This document shows, one piece after another, positions 48,419-59,889 of a stretch of DNA of 64,000 nucleotides (positions are counted from its first letter, which is position 1; each line of letters opens with the position of its first letter). Source of the DNA: Cephalopachus bancanus. Lineage: Eukaryota > Chordata > Mammalia > Primates > Tarsiidae. The stretch is from the NCBI GenBank assembly GCA_027257055.1, contig JAPVLO010000320.1:1860001-1924000 (forward strand), in the 5' to 3' direction. The notes below the pieces were generated by a model. The model had not been told where the DNA came from. It was given only the letters and a program-made list of their open reading frames with translations, and made no database searches. The position numbers and the translations under genes were made by a program.

Positions 48419-48714
48419 CCTGGGCTCAGTGGCTCAGCCTGTCGTCCCAGCACTTTGGGAGGCCGAGGCGAGGGGACTGCCTAAGCCCACAGGTTCGAGA
48501 CCAGCCCGGGCAACTCGGTGAGACCTTATCTCAACAATAAATCAAAAATGAGCCGGGCGTGGTAGCACATATCTGTAGTTCTGGCTACTTGGAAGGCTGA
48601 GGCGGAAGGATCACCGGAGCCCAGCAGGTCGATGCTGGGGTGGCTGTGTGTGCCACTGCACTCCAGCCTGGGTGAAGGAGTGAGACTCCAACTCAAAAAA
48701 AAAAAAAAAAAAAA
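48419..48714 (+). repeat. Alu
   Basis: cctgggctcagtggctcagc head, long A tail followed by a purine-rich stretch. Confidence 0.92.
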
Positions 48715-49786
48715 CAGAAAGAAGAGAGAGAAGAAAAGGGAGAGGTATAAAGACCAGGAGAGCACTTGAGGCTATGCCCGATGCCAGGATGGCTGGGGGC
48801 ATGGAGAGACAGGAGCGGATATGAGAGAAAGGCTGTCACAGAGCAGGACCACATGGACGTGCTGCTGGTCCGAGGTGAGGAAGCAGGGGAGACCCTGATG
48901 TCTGACCGCAGCCTCGAGGGATGACGTGCAAGGCACTGTTGGAACGGAAGCGGGAGTTGGACCGAGGAGCAGCCGCCAGGCCTGGTACGTCACTGGCCGG
49001 GCCGCAGGTCGAGGACACAGCCAGCTGGTGGCTGGCAACATGGGACTGGAGACACCACACAGACCAGGAGCCGAGGGGAGGCTGGCAGTGCTCATTTGCA
49101 AGAGGGGGACGTGAAGACGATGGGAGCGGGGGATGGACAGAGAGGCAGAGGAAAAGGAAGGTGGCACCAACCTGTGAGTGGTCTCCATACTGCCAGCCCC
49201 CGGATGGGGGGCGCTGGGGAAGGACCAGGAGGCACAGGACCAGGGCCTAGGACAGTATGAGCCCCCCAGGGCTGGGGCTCTCGCCATGGTGAAAGCAAGC
49301 CACAGCTGTCTGCCCCACCCAAGAGCTCTGGGCAAGTTCACGGGAAAGGAAGATGCCTCTTGGAGAGAAGTCTAGAAAGACAGCCAGCACTGATTATGCA
49401 TTTACTCTGCACTGGACACATCACGGGCTTTACGGGCTTTTATATCAGCTGGTTCCCTCCTATACCTCAGAGGGAGGAGGAGGAGGGCGAAGGTCGCCCC
49501 GCCGAAGAACAAGGATGTAAACTCAGGCAGTGTCTACAGAGCTCCGGCTGCTCTGCAGACTGTGCCACGTGGTCGCACAGCGTGGCCAGAAGAAAGCACC
49601 CATTGTTGGGTCAGGGTCAGCCTTTCCTCAGCAGGACTGGGGCATCCCTGGGGCTCCGAGGTGAAGAAGGCCCCGGCTTCCTGCATTCAGCCCCGTGGGG
49701 TGCCCACCCATCCTCAGACCTCTCTCCCCACCCCAGAGGGAGGAAGGCTGCTGGCAGTGTGAGCGCCAGTTATAAAGAGTGCTAAG

Positions 49787-50091
49787 GGTCAGGGACAGTG
49801 GCTCACACCTGTAATCCCAGCACTTTGGGTGGCCGAGGCAGGAGGATTGCTTCAACCCAGGAGTTCGAGGCCAGCCTGGGCAATATAGTGAGACGTCATC
49901 TCTCTAAAAAAAAAAAGTAGCTGGGCGTGGTGGTGCACACCTGTAGTTCCAACTACTCAAGAGGCTGAGGCAGAAGGATCACCTGAACCCAGGAGGTGGA
50001 GTCTGCGGTGAGCCATGAGCATGCCACTGTACTCCAGCCTAGTGACAAAGAGACCCCAACTCAAAAAGCAAAACCAGAAACAAAAACAAAA
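49787..50091 (+). repeat. Alu, older J-like
   Basis: gggacagtggctcacacctg head with a short A linker; tail of mixed A/C repeats. Confidence 0.9.
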
Positions 50092-50253
50092 ACTTCAAAC
50101 TATCCAGGCACAGCCAGAGTCTCCTCTGACTCCCCGTCCTCCAACCCCAGTCTGGTCCTGAGACGTAAGCACTGACCTGGACACAGGGCAGGCCTGTCAA
50201 ACGTCTTTGCGTTTGGATACATGATTTACATACACGCCTGTAGACATGCAGAG

Positions 50254-50531
50254 CTTGGCCAGACTTGGTGGCTCAGACTGTCATTCCAGCACTTTGGGAG
50301 GCCAAGGCCAGTGGATTGCCTGAGCCCGCAGGTTTGAGACCAGCCTGGGCAATTTGTTGAGACCTTGACTCTACAAGAAATCACAAAAATTAGCCAGGCG
50401 TGGTGGCACATGCCTGTAGGTTCGGCGGAAGGATCGCCACAGCCCAGCAGGTCAATACTGGGGTGGCCATGAGCGTGCCACTGCACTCCAGCCTAGCCTC
50501 CAACTCAAAAAAAAAATAAAAATAAAAATAA
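50254..50531 (+). repeat. Alu
   Basis: Small deletions in the right arm (after cctgtagg and before tccaactc). Tail aaaaataaaaataaaaataa. Confidence 0.9.
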
Positions 50532-50546
50532 AGGAATGCAGGGTTT

Positions 50547-50846
50547 GGCCGGTCTCAGTGGCTCAGCCTGTAATCCCAGCATTTTGGGAGGTCAAGGCGA
50601 GTGGATTGCCTGAGCCTGCAGGTTCGAGACCAGCCTGGGCAACTTTGTGAAACCTCGTCTCTAAAAGAAATCACCAAAATTAGCTGGGCATGGTGGCGTG
50701 CGCCTGTAGTTCCGGCTATTTGGAAGGCTGAGGCGGAAGGATTACCGGAGCCCAGCAGGTTGACGCTGGGGTGGCCATGAGTGTGCCACTGTACTGCAGC
50801 CTGGGCGACAAAGTGAGACACCAACTCAAAAAAAAAAAAAAAGAAA
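50547..50846 (+). repeat. Alu
   Basis: Lies about 15 bp after the previous one; imperfect flank repeat gaatgcagggttt / aaatgcagagttt. Confidence 0.92.
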
Positions 50847-51356
50847 AGAAATGCAGAGTTTGTGTGCATGCATGAGCTTGGGTGGTTTTGTATCCGTAAC
50901 TTGTTTTGTTCATTTAATCATATTTCTTGGGAGCTTTCCAAGTTCTCTTTGAGTGTTAAAGTGTGATAGTTGTTGGGGTGGTGGTTGGCACCAGGAGTAG
51001 AGAGAGAGACTCAGAAGAAACAGCTGGAGAGCAAAAGCAGAGGGCCCAAGGCAGGGAGATCTGGAAGCCACAGAGCTGGGCTTTGCAGTTGAGTCTTTGC
51101 TCCTGACCTCCAGCCTCACGGCACCTGGAAAAGCCATCTCAGCCAGGAAGCCGTGTGCCTGCGAACCACAGTGACATGGACCCGCACTCACTGGTTCACA
51201 GCGACACTCCAACAAACGTTCGCAGGCGCGGCCAGCCACAGGTGCTCTGCGGCGGCCGTCCACAAGACCGCCATGGCCAGGCCTCCTCCACTGTCCGGCG
51301 GAGAAACAGACATGAAACAGATTCCACGACAGAGAAACAGACGCGAAACAGATTAC

Positions 51357-51562
51357 CTGCTGGAAGCGGAAGGACTCCGATCGCTTCTTCTGGTTCAGCT
51401 GCCACTCTTTGAAGTGCAGCACAGCCTCGTCCACGTTGACGATGCCCAGCTTCACCTGTTCCTGGAGGGTGATCAGCTGCCGCTGGCCTGGCGTCTTCAT
51501 CCCCGCAAAAGGGTCGTATATGCTCGACTGGGGCCTGTCCCTCCAGGGTCTGACGGGCGGCT
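51357..51562 (-). CDS. PIK3AP1: PIK3AP1 exon encoding PPVRPWRDRPQSSIYDPFAG and the start of the helical region
   Basis: This 206-nt exon opens AG after a tttccag acceptor; with the G of the previous exon this gives Glu, where human has Gly. It reads PPVRPWRDRPQSSIYDPFAG, then MKTPGQRQLITLQEQVKLG, and ends SESFRFQQ in phase 0. The donor is GTAATC at 51,356-51,351. The SIYDPF tyrosine is a reported ABL target in human (from memory). The later part is rich in Gln, Lys and Leu and looks helical. Confidence 0.97.
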
Positions 51563-51688
51563 CTGGAAAGCATGGCGAAACTCAGGTTGACAGCTCCCTG
51601 GCTGGGGACGGCCGACCGGGAGGGAGTGGGGTTAAGGAGGCTGATCGCAGGCCCAAAAGGACACGTCTCAAAAGAACAATCACAAAGG

Positions 51689-51990
51689 TTGGGCTCGGTG
51701 GCTCAGCCTGTAATCCCAGCGCTTTGGAAGGTTGAGAAGAGTAGATTGCCTGAGCCTGCAGGTTCGAGACCCGCCTGGGCAAGTTGGCAAGACCTCAACT
51801 CTCCAATAAATCAAAAATTAGCTGGGCATGGTAGCACACACCTGTAGTTCTGGCTACTCGGAAGGCTGAGGTGGAAGGATTGACGGAGCCCAGCAGGTCG
51901 AGGCAGCGGTGGCCAGGAGAGGCCACTGCACTCCAGTCTGGGCGACAGAGTGAGAGTCCAACTCAAAAAAAAAAAAAAAAAGAAAGAAAG
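51689..51990 (+). repeat. Alu, window-specific young type
   Basis: Perfect 14-bp duplication aaagaacaatcaca at 51,671-51,684 and 51,991-52,004; the tail has drifted to (gaaa)n. Confidence 0.95.
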
Positions 51991-52029
51991 AAAGAACAAT
52001 CACATGTGGAGCCCAGAAGGCGGAAATAC

Positions 52030-52316
52030 GGCCAGGCGCGGTGGCTCAGCCTGTCATCCCAACAATTTGAAAGGCCACGGCGAGAGGATTGCCTAAGCCC
52101 GGGGGTTTGAGACCAGCCTGAGCAACTTGGTGAGACCTTGTCTCTACAATAAATCACAAAAACTAGCTGGGCATGGTGGTGTGTGTCTGTAGTTCTGGCA
52201 CAGACCGAGGCAGAAGGATCACCTGAGCCCGGCAGGTGGAGGCTGCAGTGGCCGGGAGCGTGCTACTGCACTCCAGCCTGGGCGACAAGAGTGAGACTCC
52301 AATTCAAAAAAAAAAA
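52030..52316 (+). repeat. Alu
   Basis: ggccaggcgcggtggctcag head; right arm lacks the ctacttggaagg segment. Confidence 0.9.
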
Positions 52317-52464
52317 GACGGTGGAAACACGACATGGGAACAGGGAAGAGGGAAGCAGCTAGGAATCTCAAAGCCTCTCACACGGGAGCAGACATGGCCA
52401 CAAACTTGAGGGAGATGTGACATCTGCTGAGTCCCCCACGCCTTAATTATTGAGGTGCCCTGAG

Positions 52465-52690
52465 ACCAGTGTTTCTCAACCTCAGTACTGCTGACACTTT
52501 GGGCCAGATAATTCTTTGTTGTGGGGCAGTGTACCATGGGACGTCCAGCAGTCTCCTTGGCCTCTACTCAGTAGATGCCAGCAGCAGCCCTTCCCAGTTT
52601 TGACCATCAAAAATATCCCCAGGCGGTGCCAATGGCCTGGGGAGGGGAAGCAAGAATCACTGGCAATCGAGATCACTGCTCTAGAAGAGA
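52465..52690 (+). mobile_element. hAT-type MER element
   Basis: gtttctcaacctcagtactg, gataattctttgttgtgggg and ctactcagtagatgccagca belong to a common non-autonomous hAT family, in the opposite direction to the copy at 6.4-6.6 kb. Confidence 0.7.
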
Positions 52691-52865
52691 GTGTACAGAG
52701 AGAATTCAGCCAGGATGCAGCTCTCAGCTCTATTCTAGCCTTTACTGTCTCGGAGCAGCTTGGGGCACAGAGGTGGGCTTGGAGGTGTGAAGTCCCCACA
52801 GAGACTGGAATGCCACTAGGATGATGACCCAGGTCTAATAAGCACCAGGCATAAATCAGACACAA

Positions 52866-53174
52866 GGCCGGGCACGGGGTCTCACGCCTGTAATCCCAGC
52901 ACTTTGGGAGGCCGAGATGGGAGGATTGCTTGAGCCCAGGAGTTCGAGACCAGCCTGGGCGATATAGCAAGACCTCATCTCCACGAAATATCAAAAAATT
53001 AGCCAGGTGTGGTGGTGTGTGCCTATAGTCCTGGCTACTGGGGAGGCTGAGGTGGAAGGATCTCCTGAGCCTAGGAGGGCGAGGCTACGGTGAGCCATGA
53101 TTGTGCTAGGGCACTCTAGCCTGGAGTGAGACCCCACCTCAAAATATAAACAAACAAACAAATAAATAAATAAG
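52866..53174 (+). repeat. Alu, older J-like
   Basis: ggccgggcacggggtctcac head and a caaacaaacaaataaataaa tail. Confidence 0.9.
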
Positions 53175-53797
53175 GCTCCAGCTTCCAGCTGTGTGTCCTC
53201 GGGTTGCTTCTGTGCCAGCCTCTCTCCCACATTCCAAACTCGTCTACAAGTAGCTCTCCGCTTCGGAGAGTCTAGGGAAATAGATGCCAACCCTCCTTTC
53301 CCTCCAGGCTGTGACTCCGGTTCTATGCGGCACAGGCCTCCTGCAGAGGGGACAGGGGCCACTGAGGCCCGTGAGGACAACTTGACATTTTACTACTCAG
53401 TTCGAGTAGGGCCACATGATTCTAAATTTCTCCAGCAGGACCCCACTTGGGAGATGGCTTCTCCAGGGGATAAAAGCCTCAAAGAGCATGTCTGTCATTC
53501 TGCCCAACCATTCACTCGTCTGTCTACACACACTGAGTCTTCTCCTGGGTTTACCCTAACCAAGGCCGTCTCTAACAGTATTGGGAGATGGGGATGGCAG
53601 TAAAAAACAAAATGCACACGCCAACCAGTTCGATCTCCCACTACGAAAGTCCTGGGGGATGCCTCCAGATTTCAGAAGATGTCATGGCTACTTTTCAAGA
53701 GACTCCTCTGTGGGGAATACTGAAATTATTCAGTATTCATACAAGGAAATTAATCAAGGAAAAAAGAAAAAGAGCACTTAGCTCCTCAAACCTCCTT

Positions 53798-53956
53798 TTT
53801 TTTTTTTTTTTTGAGTCAGAGTCTCACTCTGTAGCCCTGACCGGTGTGGGTGGCGCCATCACGGCTCACTGTAGCCTTGAACTCCTGGCTCAAGAGATCC
53901 TTCCACCTTGGCCTCAAAGTGCTGGCATTACAGGTGTGAGCCACTGCACCCGGCTC
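53798..53956 (-). repeat. Alu fragment (monomer-like)
   Basis: gagtcagagtctcactctgt, then one arm ending gagccactgcacccggc. Confidence 0.85.
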
Positions 53957-54427
53957 CTCAAACTTCCTTAAAAAGTTTTTTCCAAAAATGAGACGTCCAA
54001 GTTGTTGCCAAGTTCACGAGGTATTTGGCAAGCAAAACACCTTTTAAATCAAAGTTGAATCAAAGTAGAGTTTAGCCAGTACACGTAGGGTGAGCAAACA
54101 GCCCGGAAGGCTGGCCCAGGAGGTGAAGTCTGGGTGCTGGGCTTTTGGCTTTCATCCTGTTGGTGGCAAGCTCAGTGTTTGCATTGTACTTTTATGTGCT
54201 ACAGGGACAGCTTCGACTATAATACCATCCTTTGTATGATCAATCTGTGCAGTATTCTAGGGTGCCTAGCCTCATCCCTCCGGCTCACCATCAATGCCAG
54301 ACTCTCTGACAGCGTCACTGCGGGGTATCTCCTGAATCTCTCTGTTTTTCAGTGCCAAGCAGTTGTCATTACAGTCACTGACATGTGAACACCTGCTACA
54401 CGGAAGTTCAGTCCACGTCTGCCTTAC

Positions 54428-54493
54428 CTTTCCTGATGCTCTCCGAGGAAACATAGAAATTCCCAGGCCGCTCTTGACTTTTCTCTGCAAAAA
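54428..54493 (-). CDS. PIK3AP1: PIK3AP1 exon encoding VFAEKSQERPGNFYVSSESI
   Basis: This 66-nt exon begins TT after a cttacag acceptor and, with the G from the previous exon, gives Val. The product is VFAEKSQERPGNFYVSSESI followed by RK, which I believe is unchanged from human. The donor is GTAAGG at 54,427-54,422. FYVSS is a candidate phosphotyrosine site. Confidence 0.97.
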
Positions 54494-54540
54494 CTGTAAG
54501 ATGAAAAATAATTCTGAGTAAAAGCCAAGGCATGCATCTT

Positions 54541-54837
54541 TCTTTTTTTTTTTTTTTTTTGAGTTGGAGTCTCACTCGGTTGCCCAGACTGGAGTGCAGT
54601 GGCCGCTCCCAGCCACTGCAGCCTCGACCCACTGGGCTCCAGCGATCCTTCCGCCTCAGTCTTCCAAGTAGCCGGAACTACAAGTGCGTGCTGCCTTGCC
54701 CGACAAATTTTTTATTGATTATAGAGACAAGGTCTTGCCAAGTTGCCTGGGCTGGTCTCGAACCCGTGGGCTCAGGCAATCCACTCACCTCAGCCTCCCA
54801 AAGCACGGATTACAGGCTTGAGCCACCGAGCCCGGCC
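54541..54837 (-). repeat. Alu, window-specific young type
   Basis: Begins about 45 bp upstream (gene sense) of the acceptor of the 54.4-kb PIK3AP1 exon. Complete reversed dimer, so in sense with the gene. Confidence 0.93.
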
Positions 54838-54944
54838 GGAACAGACTTTTAAAGGCCAAGAGAGGAAACTGGGACATGAGAAATGTTCGTTTAGTGGTGA
54901 GACAGCATGGGGGCGTGGCTCCCTGGGCTCGGAACAAAAACCCT

Positions 54945-55140
54945 GGCTCTGCCGCTTTGAGCTCTATGACCTTGGACAAGCGGTTTGACCTCTGCCTGCC
55001 TCTGCTTATTATCTGCAGAATGGGGATGATAACAGTGCCTTTGTCGGGTTGTCATGAGGGTTAAATGAGTTAATACACGGGACGGGCTTAGAACAGTGCC
55101 TGGCACATGTAAGCCCTCTGTGTGAACTGTTACAGTCACT
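54945..55140 (+). repeat. MIR
   Basis: gctctatgaccttggacaag, tctgcagaatggggatgata and ttagaacagtgcctggcaca. Well preserved. Confidence 0.8.
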
Positions 55141-55234
55141 ACTCAAGACTTCGAGATTGATGCCAATAGTCAGCAATACCTTGGCATGCTAGTTAGCCCA
55201 AGTGCTGTCTATGCAATGCCTTATGGTATATTTC

Positions 55235-55462
55235 ACAAAACATTGTTTTAGAGATGGGGTCTCACTGTGTTTCCCAAAGATAGCTCACCACAGCCTCGAA
55301 CTCCGGGACTCCAGAGAATCTCCCACCTCAGCCTCCCAAGTAGCTGGGACTACAGCACGTACCACCATGCCCAACTAATTTCTTTTCTGTAGAGACGGGA
55401 GTCTCACTATGTTGCCCAGGCTGGTCTCGAACTCCTGGCCTCCTGCAAACCTCCCACCTTGG
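55235..55462 (-). repeat. Alu, old and diverged
   Basis: gagatggggtctcactgtgt and the cctcccaagtagctgggac phrase; both ends eroded. Confidence 0.7.
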
Positions 55463-55575
55463 CTAATGCCTTACAAAGCATTTCCTGGTGTGTTATTTCA
55501 TATGACCCTCACAGTAGGGCTACGCAGAGTGTTATGTATTATTCTGACATATGTATTAATGTATACATGTATTAT

Positions 55576-55746
55576 TATGCTAGCCATCTTTTTTTTTTTT
55601 TTTTTTTTGAGTTGGAGTCTCACTCTGTCAGCCAGACTGGAGTTCAGTGGCCGCTCCGGTCACCGCAGCCTCGACCTGCTGGGCTCTGGTGATCCTTCCG
55701 CCTCAGCCTTCCAAGTAGCTGGAACTACAGGTATGCTAGCCATCTT
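55576..55746 (-). repeat. 5'-truncated Alu with 15-bp duplication
   Basis: Only the right arm is present (55,591-55,731). Perfect duplication tatgctagccatctt at 55,576-55,590 and 55,732-55,746. Confidence 0.95.
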
Positions 55747-56803
55747 ATAGACGAGGAAACGAAAGCTAAAAAGGATGAAATCACTTGCCCAATGTCCCCG
55801 GCCGTACAGCCAGAAAATGCAAGAGCTCAGAGATGAACCCGGGAGTCCTGGCCTCCAAGCCACGGCCCCATTTGTCATCTCCTGCCTCTCCCTGTCCTTG
55901 GCTTCTCCACGTTTTCTAGCAACTTCATCGGGCCTCTTTAGGAATCACCACTGCCCTGTCCCACTGCCTCCCCACCACTGAGCCATCAGTACCGTCCCCC
56001 ACGCCCACTGCCATTGGAAAAGTACCAGTATATACATTTGCACGCTTCCTAGTTCGGGCTCCCTCAAAAGCAGAGTAAGAGACGAGAATTTGAGAAAAGG
56101 TCATCTATGTGGGGCGCTGGGAGTGAGACGGGGCAAGCTAGGGATGCCCAGAAAGCCATGTGCACCGTGTGACTCAGAGTTCTCCCACCAGAGGGGCAGG
56201 TGAGAGGGTTCTCACCCGCCACCTCCTGCCAGTCCCGGTGGGGGTTGGTGCCCACGGGCATTCATTCCCCAGTGCTCCCTGACTGTGCCGCAGGAGAGCG
56301 GAGGAGGCTCCAGGTGAGGACGGGCAGGACGGTCAGTGAGCACAGAATGCAAAGGGCGATAGGCCGTGGGCGGCCACCAACAGCGCCTACTGCCCGTGCC
56401 AAGGAGAGGACACCCAAGGAGACGGTGAGTCACGAGCGCTGATGGCACTGGTGGGACCTGGTGTCTCACAGTTGTGTTTTCACCGGATTTAGGGCTCCAG
56501 GGTGAGCAAAAACAGGCAAAAACAAAAGCGTGTGATATTTGGGACACACAAGGGGGACCCAAAAATACCAGGAATTATCTTTGGAGGGCAGGCCCCTCGT
56601 CATACAGGCTTTCCTCTCTAGGTATATGTTCTAAGGAACCCATCGGCATCCATGGACCAGCTAGCGTTGTCTGAGTACAGGGGTTCGGATTCAGAGGATT
56701 TTTTTTTTTTTTGGAGATTCTTTCAACGTGTTTGTCCATTTCATGATGGGTGATTTACGAGTGCACCTGCCCACACCACACTGAATGTTCAGCAATTTTG
56801 TTT

Positions 56804-57093
56804 CTTTTTTTTGCATCAGAGTCCCACTCTGTTGCCCAGGCTGGAATGCAGTGGCACGCTCACAGCCACCGCAGGCTTGACCTGCTGGGCTCAGGTGATC
56901 CTTCCGTCTCAGCCTTCCAAGTAGCTGGAACTACAGGCACGTGCCATCATGCTCATCTAATTTTTTTTAATTTATTGTACAGATGAGGTCTCGACAAGTT
57001 GCTCAGGCTAGTCTTGAACCCATGGGCTCAGGCAATCCTCTCACCTCGGCCTCCCAAAGTGCTGGGATTACAGGCATGAGCCACCATGCTCGC
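56804..57093 (-). repeat. Alu
   Basis: tttttgcatcagagtcccac through to gagccaccatgctcgcagc. Confidence 0.9.
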
Positions 57094-57100
57094 AGCAGCT

Positions 57101-57391
57101 TTTTTTTGTTTTTGTTTTTGTTTTTGAGTTGGAATCTCACTCTGTCACCCAGACTGGAGTGCAGTGGCCACTCCCGGCTACCGCAGCCTCGACCTGCTGG
57201 ACTCCGGCGATCCTTCCGCCTCAGCCTTCCAAGTAGCTGGAACTACAGGCGCGCACTACCACGCCCAGCTGATTTTTTTATTTATTGTAGCGATGAGGTC
57301 TCGCTGCCCAGGCAGGTCTCGAACCCACAGGCAATCCACTCACCTCAGCCTCCCAAAGAGCGGATTACAGGCTGAGCCACTGAGCCCGGCT
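57101..57391 (-). repeat. Alu, window-specific young type
   Basis: Tail of tttttgtttttgtttttg, then gagttggaatctcactctg to gagccactgagcccggct. Confidence 0.92.
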
Positions 57392-57639
57392 AATCAGGTT
57401 CTTGTGTATGTCTTTCTTTGCAACTGTGCGTGGATGCCTTTGGGAGCAGCGACTCCAATCACTGCCCCTTGTCGAGCTCCAGAATCTGTCCCGGCCTATG
57501 ACCCTGCCTCCTGGGGCCGAGTGGAGATCATTCGGGAGGGTCAGCCTCTGAGCAGTGGTTGAGAAGGTCGGGGGGGTCCACTAAGTCCCTGCTGAGAGGC
57601 TCGGAGAACCCCACTTGGCCTCATGCCCACCACACTTGC

Positions 57640-57837
57640 CTTTAGAGATATACGGCTCATTGTCGGGAAGCTGGTGGCCACCAGCAACACTGGCCTCCGG
57701 CCTGGGCACGGGGACGGGAGGCCTGCTGGCCAGGTCCACCGGAAAGGCTTCATCATCATCCACCGTGTGGTAAACGTCTTCTTCCTGGTCAAGGGAGCGC
57801 AGCTCTTTATCCAAACTGGCCATTCCCATGTGGTTGC
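57640..57837 (-). CDS. PIK3AP1: PIK3AP1 exon with YHTV and NEPYISK, followed by a GC splice donor
   Basis: This 198-nt exon starts with GC, completing Gly, then reads NHMGMASLDKELRSLDQEED. It includes DVYHTVDDDEAF, the proline-rich RPPVPVPRPE, and ends DNEPYISK plus one base. The acceptor is cttctag at 57,844-57,838. The junction to the next exon demands a break after AAAG, where the intron begins GCAAGT (57,639-57,634), not GT. The segment differs from human PIK3AP1 at several positions (for example ISK for IFK) but keeps the tyrosines and the acidic patch. Confidence 0.96.
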
Positions 57838-58261
57838 CTAGAAGCAGAAAAGAAGGTGACCCAAAGCAGAGGCCAAACACCTCGGGTGCCCGCCAGTCAG
57901 AGCAGAGCGAGTGACCATACTTGTTTGTTCAGTACTGCCCTTGGAACAACGGGCTTTTCCCAGCACCCTCTCCCGTGTCATATGCTCAGGACACCGTGCC
58001 GAGCAACTGAGAAAACACTGATGTCACCCTCATGTGCCATCCATCGATGCGGCAACCAGACGCGCGACCAGGCTCACCATCTCAGTTTCACTGCTGGGAT
58101 TCAGTGATCCATCCCATTAGAACTGGGGGAAGCCCTAGGTAAGACCAGCTGTCAAAGCCCAGGGCAGTCACAGCCAACTGTCCAATCAAAGTGGCACTTC
58201 TCACCTAGGGCTTAAAACAGGCTGCCCACGACTCCCCACTCAGGGAAACATTGCATTTGAG

Positions 58262-58450
58262 AGCAGTGGTCAGCAAACATTTTTTCAAGGTCCAATCAGT
58301 AAATACTTCCAGGCTCTGCAAGCCATAAACTCTGTCGCAACTACTCAACTCTGCCCCTTTGGCGTGAAAGCAACCATAACCAATACCAAATGAACGGGCA
58401 TGTTGTGTTCCAGTAAAACTTTACTTACAAAACAGGCAGCTGGCCAGGCT
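58262..58450 (+). mobile_element. hAT-type MER element
   Basis: gcagtggtcagcaaacattt, aaactctgtcgcaactactc and gttccagtaaaactttactt are typical of a common hAT/Charlie family. Confidence 0.65.
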
Positions 58451-58659
58451 GTGGCGTGTCTGCCATTGCTTGGGATTTTTCCTTCCTCTCCACTGTCAAA
58501 ACCACCTGTCCCCTCCTGAGTTCCATCCTCTCAGCACACTGCTTTCTGTCGCTACTTGGTGGACAGGCCTCACCTAAGTTGTAAATGGCTGGACAGGGTG
58601 GAGGCATCACCCATACAATTGAACACCCGCCACCTCTGAAGTCTCCAACAACAACGATA

Positions 58660-58860
58660 CATCTTTATTAACCGCGTGTTACGTGTGTGGCCCACTCAAG
58701 ACCTAACGCAATCTGACGACTCATGTAATTCTCACACTCGTCTCAGCATACAGCTAAAGAAACTGAGGCCCCAAAGAGTTCAATAACCTGACACAGGCTT
58801 TCCAGCTAACAGAAGGGAGGAATTGAGAACACAGCAGCATTTGTGTTCCTAGTCTCTATC
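58660..58860 (-). repeat. MIR
   Basis: acagctaaagaaactgaggc then ataacctgacacaggctttc. Confidence 0.6.
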
Positions 58861-59271
58861 CAACAGGGCCCCGACTCAGTAATCCTTGGTTATAATCCCG
58901 TCCTTGGCCAAGAAAGAACTGATTTTTCCTTGTGTCCTCAGGCCCAACATCCAGAACTGTGCTTTGCACATGGTAGGTCTCAATACATTTTGGTCCTGTA
59001 GAAGTAGACACAGGCATTTTCAAAGAGGTCTTGGTGGAGGTAACTCATTGGCTCAAATGAGCGTCTCCAGGGGTGGGAGCTGCTGGCCTGCCTGTAATGG
59101 GCTGTGGGGGTGCTCGGGTAGGTGGGCGGGGGCAGGAGGGTTCTTCAGTCACATCCCATGCCACGCCCACAGCTGCCCATTCTTCGAGGGAGACAGCCCT
59201 CGCTGGAACCAGGCCACGGCTTGCGCTCATTCTCCTCCCTCGGCTTGGCCCTGCTCGCAGCCACAACTCAC

Positions 59272-59367
59272 CTTCTAAAAACTTGCGGATCATGGAGTCC
59301 TTGGTGGCCTGAGAGAGACGGTCTCCGGGCATCGGGTTCGACGCGCTGGCCTGAAGCATTTCGACAT
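59272..59367 (-). CDS. PIK3AP1: PIK3AP1 exon encoding the YVEM motif
   Basis: This 96-nt exon begins with AT, the last two bases of a codon that should be TAT (Tyr) once joined to the upstream exon. It continues VEMLQASASNPMPGD and ends IRKFLE plus one base of Gly. The acceptor is ctag at 59,371-59,368 and the donor GTGAGT at 59,271-59,266. Y-V-E-M is a consensus p85 SH2-binding site; in human it is one of the key phosphotyrosines, near residue 460. The upstream exon is not in the window. Confidence 0.96.
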
Positions 59368-59474
59368 CTAGTAGGAAGAGGAGACTGAGGGTGAGTATGC
59401 TGTTCTTTCACACAGGCAAGGATTCTACAGGCAGATTTGCAAGGTCTGGGGACTTTCTTCAGAGATTCGAGCAT

Positions 59475-59512
59475 TCATCCATCTACCCATCCCTCCCTCC
59501 ATCCCTCCACTC
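59475..59512 (+). repeat. (CCATCCCT)-type simple repeat
   Basis: Short run of catccatctacccatccctc and similar units. Confidence 0.75.
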
Positions 59513-59636
59513 AATTCCGACGCCCAGGAAGCGTGCAGCAGAAGCCATGCAAGAGTCACGACCCTCAGGCCCTTTCTTGGACCACAGACCTCAGAAGGTA
59601 TGTAATATAATATAAATATTCTATTTAAAACAGCAA

Positions 59637-59884
59637 AAGCTTGGGAGGCTGAGGCGGGAGGATCACTTGAGGCCAGGAGTTTGAGACCAACGTGGCAACA
59701 TGGTGAGATCTTGTCTCTACAATTAAAAAACAAAATCCAAAAACTTAGCCAGATGGGGTGGCTTGCACCTGTAGTCCCCGTTACTCAGGAGGCTGAGGTG
59801 AGAGGATTGCTTGAGGCAGGAGGTGGAGGCTGTAGTGAACTGTGATCATGCCACTGCACACCAGCCTGGGGGACAGAGGGAGAC
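59637..59884 (+). repeat. Alu, older J-like, 5' truncated
   Basis: Starts at gcttgggaggctgaggcggg and leads into the purine tract. Confidence 0.88.
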
Positions 59885-59889
59885 CTTGT

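Larger units (their letters stand above)
47512..51356 (-). other. PIK3AP1: PIK3AP1 intron between the 51.4-kb and 47.4-kb exons
   Basis: A LINE-2 3' end, four Alus and a GC-rich unique segment at 48.8-49.8 kb are present. No coding segment was recognised. Confidence 0.85.
54494..57639 (-). other. PIK3AP1: PIK3AP1 GC-AG intron
   Basis: The intron begins GCAAGT and ends cttacag on the minus strand. It contains a MIR, five Alu pieces and about 700 bp of unique sequence around 55.8-56.7 kb. Confidence 0.85.

Noticed and set aside
48772..49341. 189-codon minus-strand frame in a PIK3AP1 intron
   Set aside because: Same strand as the gene but does not fit between the neighbouring exons, which join perfectly without it; no family match.
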